From: Terebella lapidaria
Taxonomy: Eukaryota; Annelida; Polychaeta; Terebellida; Terebellidae
DNA length: 64,000 nucleotides
Direction: 5' to 3'
Assembly (NCBI GenBank): GCA_949152475.1
Contig: OX424558.1
Location: 40,106,751-40,170,750, forward strand
Each line of letters starts with the position of its first letter. Position 1 is the first letter of the stretch. Positions 21,247-29,919 of this stretch are shown here, piece after piece. The notes below the pieces were generated by a model that saw only the letters and a program-made list of their open reading frames with translations, did not search any database and was not told the origin of the DNA. The position numbers and the translations under genes are program-made.

Positions 21247-21316
21247 TGACGTCACTCCTGAGGCAGCCAATCAGCGTGGAGCTTTTCAAATCACGTGAGC
21301 AGAAAGGGTATATAAG
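21247..21316 (+). promoter_or_regulatory. Internal promoter module before ORF3
   Basis: TGACGTCA (21,247-21,254), CCAAT (21,267-21,271), TCACGTGA (21,291-21,298), TATATAAG (21,309-21,316). The elements match those of the LTR promoter, and the E-box-to-TATA gap is 10 bases against 15 in the LTR. ORF3 begins about 230 bases downstream. Strong by pattern; activity is untested. Confidence 0.7.
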
Positions 21317-21549
21317 GGCCTTGAAATCGGGCTCTGACAGCAGTTGGAGAGCAGACCTCGAGCTGTGCACATCGCAGACAAAGTTTGGCGGAATCGAATC
21401 AAGTCCAGCATTTTCCGGCAGCAACAGATTTTGCAGTGAAAAACGACTAAGTGTTTCCCGGAAGACCACCAGTCCGGAGAAGCGGTGCAGAAGCGGTGCA
21501 GTAAAAGCGGTGCAGTAGATCGACAATTTCAGTTTCCCGGCCTTCCGGA

Positions 21550-22341
21550 ATGGCCTACTCGGCGTTCCTTGATAGACAAGATCGCGGCCGGAGCAGAGAT
21601 TGGGCAACCCCGCAGCCACTGGATTATAGCCGGCTGTGTAAGCGGTGTGACCGGATGTTTGAGAGTGCGAGGGACCGGAGACGGCATGTGTGCCCAGCCC
21701 AGAGATTTCATTGCTGTTTGTGTGCCTTCTATGGCAACCGGGCGAACGACCTTAGGAGGCATCTCCGGGAGATGCACGGGTGGAAGTACCCTTCCGGGAA
21801 CCGTCCTCCTCAGGACGAGGCCACCCTCAACCATGTGGGAACCTTTGATTCGGCCTGGCGGGGAACAGCAACGCAGTCCCGGCATAGGCGCTTCCGGCGA
21901 TTCTGCACCCGGTCACCAAGGGAGAATACAGTTCCGGAAACTTATGCGGACCAGCTTCCGTTTGGCCCTGACTGGGATGCCGGAGCAGCCGCCCCCATCG
22001 GACAACCGGAGCAGTTAGATCTCCCGGAATGGGTTCCGGATCCACAGGGCTGTCTCCGGGCAGCCGACGACGCTCCTCCGGAAAGCTGGGATCAGGAGAT
22101 GGAGCTAATTGCAGAGGCGGTCAGAGCAGTTATGCCGGATCAAGCAGACGATTGGGAGCCGGAACTGGTGACATCAAAGAAACCCGAAGAGGAAGATCAG
22201 CCGGTGGAAGACTGGGAGGCGGAGATCCGAGTGTGGGAATATAGACCACCTTCTCCCACTTCGGAGCCGGAGACGGATGAGTCGGAGTATGAGACGGCAG
22301 ATGAGGAATCCTGGACGGAAGCGAAGGCAGTGTGGCAGTAG
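21550..22341 (+). CDS. Accessory ORF3: C2H2 zinc-finger protein
   Basis: 263 residues from an ATG following the internal promoter. Near the N-terminus are two cysteine/histidine modules: residues 30-48 (C-x2-C-x12-H-x-C, a degenerate finger) and residues 55-76 (C-x2-C-x12-H-x4-H, a standard C2H2 finger). The rest is acidic and Pro-rich (about 130-260) with repeated WEPE and DWEAE-like words, resembling an activation or interaction region. No transmembrane segment or signal peptide, so it is not an envelope protein although it is in the env position. Likely nuclear and nucleic-acid binding (inference). The two-finger N-terminus is shared with ORF4, suggesting they are paralogues. Confidence 0.75.
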   Translation: MAYSAFLDRQDRGRSRDWATPQPLDYSRLCKRCDRMFESARDRRRHVCPAQRFHCCLCAFYGNRANDLRRHLREMHGWKYPSGNRPPQDEATLNHVGTFDSAWRGTATQSRHRRFRRFCTRSPRENTVPETYADQLPFGPDWDAGAAAPIGQPEQLDLPEWVPDPQGCLRAADDAPPESWDQEMELIAEAVRAVMPDQADDWEPELVTSKKPEEEDQPVEDWEAEIRVWEYRPPSPTSEPETDESEYETADEESWTEAKAVWQ

Positions 22342-22404
22342 ACGGAGGCGGTTGGCAGTTTGGCGGAGACGGAAGAAGCGGTGGCAGTTAGCAGCAACAA
22401 CACG

Positions 22405-22429
22405 AAAAAAAAAAAAAAAAAAAAAAAAA
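22405..22429 (+). repeat. A25 homopolymer between ORF3 and ORF4
   Basis: Twenty-five consecutive adenines lie 63 bases after the ORF3 stop. No AATAAA precedes it at the usual distance. It could be a captured poly(A) tail from a reverse-transcribed subgenomic RNA, or simple slippage. Confidence 0.85.
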
Positions 22430-22479
22430 TATTATTTATCCAAGAAGACCACCAGGAGGAGTTGCAGTTTGCTGAGCAG

Positions 22480-22530
22480 CCAATCATCAAGCAGATAAGC
22501 CAGTCACGTGACTTCCAGAGACTATAAAAG
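22480..22530 (+). promoter_or_regulatory. Internal promoter module before ORF4
   Basis: CCAAT (22,480-22,484), TCACGTGA (22,504-22,511), TATAAAAG (22,523-22,530), with 11 bases between E-box and TATA. ORF4 starts 77 bases after the TATA box. The flanking agcagccaatca is also close to the ORF3 version. There is no TGACGTCA here. Confidence 0.7.
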
Positions 22531-22607
22531 GGGCAGTTAGCTGTTACCGGATGCAGAAGGCAGTTTGCTGTAGCTGAGTCAACATCGACACAAAGCAGAG
22601 AATCAGA

Positions 22608-24422
22608 ATGCCGAAAGTAAAGACAACACCCCGCAAGCCCCGCCCTCACCGGTGTGGAGACTGCAACCTAGAGTTCAAGAGCAAGCACACGTTGCTCCGG
22701 CATGTCACGGAGCAGCACACAAGTGAAGTCACCGTCTTCGCCTGTCCGCAATGTGACCATTGGAGCAGACGGAAAGAGGGAACACAGAAGCATCTGCAGT
22801 CCCGGCACGCAATGGACGCAAACCCGATTCGACTGAGGGTGGGCAGAGAGCAGTTTGAGGAGAAAAGCCTCCGGTCCAAGATGACCCCACGGAAAAGCAA
22901 GAAGCCGGTAACACGGCTTGACCAGTTGTCGGATACGGAGTCGGAGTCGGGAGGTTCGGTTTCGTCCCGGACCCGGTATCGTTCCGGTACCCAGTCGGTG
23001 GCCACACTAGCAGCCGACGTTTCGTCCACGGAGGCGGAGAGCAGTTCGGAAGAGGAAGCGGAGCTGAAAATCATGGCAAGTGAAGACGAGTTGCAGGAAC
23101 CAGGAGACCCGAAGCCGGTTAAGCCGCCTGTGACCCGGAGTTCTTCCCGGAACACCTCCCGGAAAAACAGCCCTGACCCATCTCGAGGTACCGGAGCCGA
23201 TCGAGACCGCGGAAAGAAGCGGAGTCGCAGCCGTTCGCCGGATAAATCCGGACGCCATCAACGCCGAGAATATAGGAAGGAGAGCCCGGAGCGAGCCAAG
23301 GACCGAGGCGGAGAACGTGGTCGAGAGGAGAAACGACACACCCCACCCAAGTCTTCCGGAGGCAGCGTCAAGGGAAAAGGCAAGGGGGTGTATGACTACA
23401 AGTTCCGGCTGTTGGAGGAAGGTTCCAGCGGAGCAACGGCAGAAGTGGGAGTGGCGGACATTGCGGAAATGCAGAGCCGAGACGATGAGGAAGACCTTTT
23501 CCGGAGTCCACCTCCGAGAACAACTAGCAGTGGCAGAGCAGTGAGCAGTGTGATTGTCCGGCCCGGAGGCGGAGCAGAAATCAGATCCAGCGGCCGAGCC
23601 GATAGCAGAGCAGATAGCCGAGCGGACAGCAGACCCATTGGCAGATCAGGAGGCAGACCGGAGACCAAAACGGAAGGCGGAACCCGGAGCAGAGCTGGCA
23701 GTGAGACGGAGACCCGAGGATCCACGGAGCGAACTTTGCCGGCAACCATTCAAGCAGTAGCCGGAAGCAGAACCAGTTCAGCGGCTTGGGATGACGGAAT
23801 GGAGTCTTCCGCGTCTGAACGAAGCCATGCGGACGTGCAGAGAGCCCGGAGGAGTATCCTGGTAGACCAAGCCAGAGCTACACCCGGAATCCTGTCTCCG
23901 GTGGAGACCCGACCTCGACAGTCTTCCAGTGAGCGGTCCGGAAGGAGCCAAGTCCGAGCACCAACCCAGAGTCCACCCTACACATTCTACCCGTTTGGCG
24001 GTCCTTCAACTCAACCGTGTCCGTCACATTGTTTCCCGGTGAATATTGGGGGACGGAGCGCTTCCGTCTTTGCGCCCGCAGTCCCGGAGCACGCCAGATA
24101 CTATGCAGTACGTTGGGGACCGGAGCAGTGGGGGCCAGCCGAGATGAGAGACTCCGGCGTCTACGTGGAGATCATGGAGCAAAGAGAGTCACCGTTTGGT
24201 CTCGTCCCGACCCGTCAAATCGTCCGGATTCCAGATTGGTCCATCCGAGACGAACGCCTCAGGAATGGGTTCTACGTCCCGCCCCAGTGGAGCCTCCATG
24301 ATCCGGATCTTCTCCCGGTTGATGCCAGAGGAACAAGCTTCGGACGACCGTTGGTACCACAGACCTTTCCACCGCGTCCGCCGTCGGGGAGCAGTTCGCG
24401 CCGTGATACTGGTGGGCAGTAG
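22608..24422 (+). CDS. Accessory ORF4: C2H2 zinc-finger, SR-rich protein
   Basis: 604 residues from the first ATG after the internal promoter. Two tandem C2H2 fingers with standard spacing: C16-x2-C19-x12-H32-x4-H37 and C46-x2-C49-x12-H62-x4-H67. Then a Ser/Glu-rich acidic stretch (about 100-165), a basic Arg/Ser region (about 175-255, with SRSRSPDKSGR), a long Arg/Ala/Asp/Ser low-complexity segment and a Pro/aromatic C-terminal domain (about 450-590). Looks like a nuclear DNA- or RNA-binding regulator. No integrase, protease or envelope feature. Finger spacing and position match ORF3, so the two probably arose by duplication together with their promoters. I know no standard gypsy protein of this type. 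Confidence 0.78.
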   Translation: MPKVKTTPRKPRPHRCGDCNLEFKSKHTLLRHVTEQHTSEVTVFACPQCDHWSRRKEGTQKHLQSRHAMDANPIRLRVGREQFEEKSLRSKMTPRKSKKPVTRLDQLSDTESESGGSVSSRTRYRSGTQSVATLAADVSSTEAESSSEEEAELKIMASEDELQEPGDPKPVKPPVTRSSSRNTSRKNSPDPSRGTGADRDRGKKRSRSRSPDKSGRHQRREYRKESPERAKDRGGERGREEKRHTPPKSSGGSVKGKGKGVYDYKFRLLEEGSSGATAEVGVADIAEMQSRDDEEDLFRSPPPRTTSSGRAVSSVIVRPGGGAEIRSSGRADSRADSRADSRPIGRSGGRPETKTEGGTRSRAGSETETRGSTERTLPATIQAVAGSRTSSAAWDDGMESSASERSHADVQRARRSILVDQARATPGILSPVETRPRQSSSERSGRSQVRAPTQSPPYTFYPFGGPSTQPCPSHCFPVNIGGRSASVFAPAVPEHARYYAVRWGPEQWGPAEMRDSGVYVEIMEQRESPFGLVPTRQIVRIPDWSIRDERLRNGFYVPPQWSLHDPDLLPVDARGTSFGRPLVPQTFPPRPPSGSSSRRDTGGQ

Positions 24423-24674
24423 TCGTCGCAAGTCGTCGCAAGTCAAGTCGGCGCAAGGAGAAGAAAGAAGAACCGTTTCCCGGATTCTAGTATAATTAAG
24501 AGTTAAAAAGTGGGAAACGGAACAAGCAAGATATCCGGGTACAGTGACGGTAAACTAGTTAAGAGATACCAGTACCCGGATCACGGAGACAAGTTGTGTT
24601 TGATTTTACGGACAGTTTAACGGTTGACAATTTGTATATATGTGATATTGTTCTGTTCGGGACGAACAGAGTCT
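24423..24674 (+). other. Region between ORF4 and polypurine tract
   Basis: Includes gtcgtcgcaa direct repeats just after the ORF4 stop and a small hairpin ctgttcgggacgaacag (24,651-24,667) just before the polypurine tract. No gene. Confidence 0.5.
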
Positions 24675-24687
24675 AAGGAAGGGGGAG
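24675..24687 (+). other. Polypurine tract
   Basis: aaggaagggggag abuts the 3' LTR exactly, the expected plus-strand primer site. Confidence 0.9.
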
Positions 24688-26075
24688 TGTAATGGTTTTG
24701 GGGCGTACCCAAAGGTTTCCCCTAGGTAATTATGTTAGTGTTTTGTGATATTATGGTTAAATAACCGTTTATTAAGGTGTATATGTGTTTAAAGGTTCAT
24801 ACGGTTCCGTATTGTTAATGTTTAAAGGGTTTTCCGTCTCGGAACTTAGTAATTTATGATGTCGGTAAAGCCGGAGACGGAGCCGGAACCGGAGACGGAA
24901 CCGGACACGGAGCCGGAACAATGGAGTACAAAAACGTAATGACGTTATTTCCGGAAGGTCATGTGATCAGCCTCGTTTTCGGTTTAAAAGGTGACGTGTC
25001 AGCCACTGATTGGTTCTAGAGTGTTTTTAGAAATCCGGAAAATATCAGTGTTTTGGCGGACTATGACGTCACAATAGGTTGGTCACGTGACGTGGGTCTC
25101 AGGTCTATAAAAGCCCCCGTTTCACAGCGGACGGCGGAGTTGGTGTCCTGACGTCGACCTGTGCAGACCCCTTCTCCCATAGCAGAGTACTCCCTTGTTC
25201 CGGATAGAGTCATCCAGATGATAGCAGTTAAGTCTTCCGACTGTGAACTTGGAAAATAAACATGAAAACTTCAACCGAGTTGTTTTTCCGTGTTCGTTAG
25301 GGAACTGGAAGTTATAATAAAGTTAGTTTCCCGGAAAAGACAGTTATACGGAGTAAAGGGAGATAAGACTACAGTCGGTTAAGACCAAGTTGTAACGACG
25401 TCTTAGGGTGATCCAAGAACCCAGATCACCGAGGAAGGAGACGGAGACGGAGACGGAGGTGGAATTCAACGGAGCAACTACGGAGGCGGTATCGGACGGA
25501 GCAGTTGCAGAGACGGGAACGACGAAGCAGTTGCAGAGGCGGTACCGGACGACGGAGTTGCAGAGGCAGTACCTGACGGAGCGGTTGCGGTAACTGGAAG
25601 TGGGAACACTTCCGAGATACTCCATTTCAGGTGCGGTACCAAGTTGCAGGGAGGCGGAGCCAACCGGAGCAGATTGCAGTGCGGCGGAACCTGGCAGAGC
25701 GGTTGCAGTATTCGGAAACGGCAACGTTCCCGGATTCTTTATTCCAGGCGCAGTCGCAGTTTGCAGTAAGACGGAAAACGACGGAGCTGTTGCAGTAAAG
25801 CGGTTTCCCGACGGAGCAGTTGCAGTACCCGGAGACGGAAACGCCTCCGGATCCTTACTTTACAGGTGCAGTTGCAGATTAGCAGTCGGGCAACGGTTAA
25901 GAGGTCCATTCCAGACCACGCTACCAACCTTAGAGACTTCTAGCCGGAGTTCAACCGTACAGCAGTAGCAGTTTTCCGGAGTTTTACCGTTTCAGCTCTG
26001 GTTAAACAACAACTCACCCACCTCCCTAGAAAACAGGTTCATCAAGACGTCACAGAAGGGTGCAAACCCGTTACA
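24688..26075 (+). repeat. 3' LTR of the gypsy element
   Basis: 1,388 bp, same length as the 5' LTR. The differences I found are a C-to-T at the sixth base (which breaks the end palindrome on this side), one A-to-G and two C-to-T changes, with no indel. Promoter and AATAAA (25,255-25,260) are intact. All element transcripts, genomic and subgenomic, would end here. Confidence 0.95.
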
Positions 26076-27660
26076 ATATATACAAGAGAATGATGGGGAC
26101 GCTCATAATCACACACTCAATCATGTATCGTCGGATATTTATACGCCCGTGGAGCATGGACTTTACATGCATCAGACACGAATTAATCATGTACGGTGGA
26201 CCACGATTCGAGATGTGGAGTGTAAGATCTGACAGTACGCTGATGATTCCACTGTCACCGTGGCCGACTTATATCCATAGCGTGTTTCAGCTTACTGTCT
26301 GGCATCAGGTGCCCTAGTCAACAAAGAGAAGTCACGGGGGTTGTGGCTGGGGGCTCGGAGAGGCTGTCGTGAGACCCCGGCGAACCTTCAGTGGACATCA
26401 AACCTTGTTATTTTTTTGTCTTGGTTTTAAGTACATGGTTGAGAGACATAATGTTATACTCGATAAGTTCTGTGAAACGGCTGATTTGTTTAAACTTAAA
26501 CGTTTGGACATATTGTCCAAGGCTAAATCAGTGGATGTATTGGCCTGCTCCAAACTATGGTATGTTCTCCCTGCCCTCCCCTGTCCCGGTATTATGGATA
26601 CTTTCGGAAAGAATCAATGAATAAAGTTTAACGGTACTTGGGGTCGAAAAGACCATTTCAGTGCCAAACCAGAATGTACAATCACGATGAAGTTCCAAGT
26701 TCCAGACGTATATTTTTCAATATAAAATGTGGAACAACAGCACAGAGAATGTGAGTAGGGCAGTAATGTTCAATAGTTATCGGCTGGTGGGACCCAACAC
26801 GTCAACATCGAGTGGAAGCTCAAAGCCTTCATAAGCACTTACTCGAGTTGGTGTTTGGGGAAGGGTGTAAAACACGACAAACCTTCGCCACCTACTAATT
26901 GAATATTAGTCTTCGTTACTATTATCCTCATTTAACTCGTAATGAAATTTCACAATCATTTGATATGTCTCCTTTCTATATGTCTGTGTATAAATGTTTT
27001 AAACATTAAGTTGCTTTGACTGGTGTTGTGCCGGGCCACGTAATTAGTGTAGGGAGATCTATTGATCTCTTGTCAGTAGGCGTGAATACCCAACTAGGGC
27101 TGTGAGTTCATCTCCGCAGGTTGATTGGTCAGCTGCCTTCACTGCCCTGCAGTCAAAACACTTGCCACCCGATATGCGGGCGTTAGGCTGGAAGGTGTAG
27201 CATGACGTTCTCCCAGTGAACTTGGTCTTGTACCGGTTTGGCATTTCATCTAAACCAGACTGTGTCTTTTGTGCGACACCTAAGACATCCAGTCATTTGT
27301 TTGTGAACTGTGCTGTAGGAAATGATATACGGAACTGATTTTGCTTTTTGATAAAGTATGTGGAATGCCTTTCCATGTCCCTCTCTCCGTTGATATTATG
27401 CTTTATGGCAAGGTGTCCATGTGCCTTACTAAGTGGCAGAAAGACATCTTGTTGGTACTGGTCAACCTGAAGAAATTTACAATTTGGTCAGCCCGGAAGA
27501 AATTTGAGAGCCGGGATACTTCACTGGCGCCATTGTTCATGGCCTCGTTGAAGGCGCACATAAATGTACAAAGGTATCTGCTTTGTTGGAGAGATTTTGC
27601 CGTAATCTGGTTGAAATAACCTATTATAAAATAGCGTCATAATTACAGCGTATTGATTAT
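26076..27660 (+). pseudogene. Tx1-like LINE ORF2 3' half (copy B continued)
   Basis: Resumes the repeat split by the gypsy insertion. On the plus strand a broken QYADDSTV box (about 26,230-26,255) is followed by LFKLKRLDILSKAKSVDVLA and a region ending LWYVLPALPCP, typical of the post-RT part of Tx1-like ORF2. 27,341-27,619 carries a C-terminal segment. Between them, from about 26,625, a stretch similar to the Nimb-type LINE 3' UTR (ccatttcagtgccaaac) sits in the opposite orientation, an older nested insertion shared with 34,856. Multiple frameshifts. Confidence 0.65.
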
Positions 27661-27739
27661 ATGTAAGAAATTTATTTGTTTAGGTATGTAGATAGTATAT
27701 TGTTGATATATGTGCTCTGCTATCCTCCTGATGTTTTCA

Positions 27740-28330
27740 CGATCATGACTACCTGGCTCGTGTGGATCTCTGCTGCTCGCTTCCCGACCAGGTGAAGAAA
27801 GGCGGCATCCTGACTTAGTTTGTCATTAAGTTTACACCACCACTAGCGCAGGAAGACAACCCGTCGAGCATGCTGCTGGAGAGAGCTTACCTTGCTTCCG
27901 AGAGTGAACACATGGCAGACTATCGGGCACAGATCGTGAGTAATTTTGTCGAAGTGCTAAACTTTGATGGCACCAGGAAGGTATCTAAACAATAATTGTT
28001 GCTTGTATCCTGAATTGTTCAACATATTTTACCATAAGTTTATATTTTAGTTTTTATACTTCACGGATCTGCATGAAAATCTCTTTATAATTCTCATTTC
28101 AGGAAGATGTTCGAGTTCCAATCCACTCCCTGGTTACAGCAAAGTGGAGAGCCTAGCTGAGACTATGACAACTCTGGTTGTGGAGGGAGCAAGGAAGCCG
28201 TCTATACCCAGGGATGTCCGAGAGGTCATCTACCAGCATTGAGCACAGTTGGAGCCATACGACAAGGATGCGACCAAGGTTGTGACGGCATACCAAGCGC
28301 GCTGGGGACTGTGTCTTTACGGTCGCACCG
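27740..28330 (+). pseudogene. Duplicated gene fragment with apparent intron, copy 1
   Basis: An exon-like stretch ends with the translation MADYRAQIVSNFVEVLNFDG (27,912-27,971), followed by a GT donor-like sequence (aggaaggtatct), about 120 AT-rich bases and an acceptor-like tttcag before gaagatgt (28,103). A second exon-like part follows. The same arrangement with a shorter intron is at 37,480-37,950. I do not recognise the protein. Both copies contain stops or frameshifts. Confidence 0.5.
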
Positions 28331-28998
28331 ATGGGATTGATGAGGTTTGATGAGGCAAACAAATCTATCCACTCTTTCATCACTAGACATTGTAAAGACC
28401 CCACATAACTAGATGGAATATCCAAATTTTTGGAAACTGTTTCATTCGTGAAGGTCCGGAATTATGGCTAAATACACCAACCCATATAAAGAACAGCGTT
28501 TTATTCACCGCCTACAAATCTAAGATAAAACAACACTTCATTTCGAAATACTTGATAAATAATTAACTATGAAATCCAGTAATACTACCTCGATACTGTA
28601 CCTTTTTATGGCTGTATTGTATTCTCATAAACTCACGTCACTATGATCGCTTCATTATTTAGTGTTATTATTTTTTTAATTCAATTTTGGTTTGGGTAGA
28701 TTACTGCTTTTCGTTTTCCGTGTATCGTTTGCCAATAGTGTGTGTCTCCTGCCGGGGGGGGGGGGGGGGTAAAAAGGGCAATTCATTAACTCATTGTAAT
28801 GTTATATCACAAGATTGGTATGTTTCCCAGATGTAAATGTGTATATTTTTTGCTTCATGGGGTTAATACTGGCACACATCGAGCAACTGGCTCATCGTCT
28901 TCTGTACATGTGTGTGTGTAAGTGGGGACGGGAAGGGGGGGGGGGTATTTCTGTTTATGTTTGTTTTACATGTACGTGATACTGATGTTTTGCTGCTG
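28331..28998. other. Unassigned repeat; G-runs
   Basis: About 28,430-28,660 recurs at 32,341-32,560 (acttcatttcgaaatacttg). Runs of guanine lie at about 28,755-28,769 and 28,936-28,946. No gene. Confidence 0.4.
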
Positions 28999-29300
28999 TA
29001 GCGCTATAACGTGGTGGCTACATAGAAATGACACCACGGTTATAGCGTGAACGTGGTGGCAGGTTTCTAAGACAAGCGTCGTTCCTGGGTCGGCCCCCGC
29101 TGTTGAATCACATCACAGCCACGTACTAAATAGCAGGTTCCTGATCCCTGATGACCAGGGTGATGTGGCTTAACAGTGGGATATAGCTGACCTCGGGGAC
29201 GAGGTCTCTCGGAAAGGGGAAAGCACTGTGGCGTTATGACGTGGTGGCTACACAGTAGTGACACCACGGTTTTGGCGTGAACGAGCTGGCAGGTTAATAA
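28999..29300. repeat. Two copies of a short hairpin repeat
   Basis: Copy 1 (29,001-29,052) pairs gctataacgtggtg with caccacggttatagc; copy 2 (29,231-29,285) is a variant. A third copy is at 53,182-53,234 in inverse orientation, inside a LINE endonuclease remnant. This looks like a small foldback element or the end of one. Confidence 0.6.
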
Positions 29301-29504
29301 GACAATTCGGTGACACTCCAGTAATGGGGTATACCTCGCAGCGTCGTCGAACCTTACACTTTTGTGTGGTTTGTAGTACGTTCAGAAGTATATAAGTTAT
29401 GTCATGCATGTGAGCGTGATTGTCCATTTGTCCTTTTATCTGGTAATCCATGTTGACACAAGCTTGTGGTTAAGTGTTATTTCAGTTTTTCGCAGTGCTC
29501 GTTT

Positions 29505-29770
29505 GATGTGTTGTGCCCCGCCCCTGTTTTGATGTTGTGCCCCGCCCCTGCCAACCTCACGGTTGGGCTGCTCCGCCCCCCGCTCTGTGGACTGATGCGT
29601 CTCGCGTTTGCCTGGTGGACGGAGGTGGACGGCCGGCCTCACGGTTGGGCTGCTCCGCCCCAAGCGTTGCCGACTGCCGCGTCTCAGTGAGAGAAACCTC
29701 GCCGTTGCCTGGTGGACAGCCGGCCTTACGGTTGGGTTGCTCCACCCCCCTGCTCTGCTGCCAGTGTGTT
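29505..29770 (+). repeat. GC-rich imperfect tandem repeat
   Basis: Three or more copies of a unit containing cggttgggctgctccgcccc, plus two ccccgcccctg boxes at 29,515-29,550. CpG-rich against an AT-rich surrounding, so CpG-island-like. Open frames on both strands here are repeat-driven. Confidence 0.6.
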
Positions 29771-29919
29771 TGTTCTGTGGACTAAGTGTGGAAGGGAACG
29801 CCTCCCCTCGCCTGACCGCTTGTGTGCTTGGAGTGTGGAACGCTTGTGGGCTGGATGTGTGAACGATGTGTGCGGCAAGTTGATAGTGAAGGGAAGACAG
29901 TAAATAAAAGACAGAAGAA

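Larger units (their letters stand above)
13536..26075 (+). mobile_element. 12.5-kb Ty3/gypsy LTR retrotransposon with two extra zinc-finger ORFs
   Basis: Complete structure: 1,388-bp LTR, tRNA-Leu-type primer site, gag, pol in the order protease, RT, RNase H, integrase (Ty3/gypsy order), two accessory ORFs, polypurine tract, second LTR. ATATAT flanks both sides (13,530-13,535 and 26,076-26,081). The paralogous sites at 34,303-34,320 and 5,991-6,012, which lack the element, are consistent with a 6-bp duplication. By eye the LTRs differ at four positions. gag, pol and both accessory ORFs are uninterrupted, so the copy looks recent and possibly competent. It is about twice the usual gypsy length because of the long LTRs and the 4.2 kb between pol and the 3' LTR. 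Confidence 0.95.

Noticed and set aside
21550-24422. Envelope gene in the env position
   Set aside because: No signal peptide, hydrophobic fusion or transmembrane segment; both ORFs are hydrophilic zinc-finger proteins.
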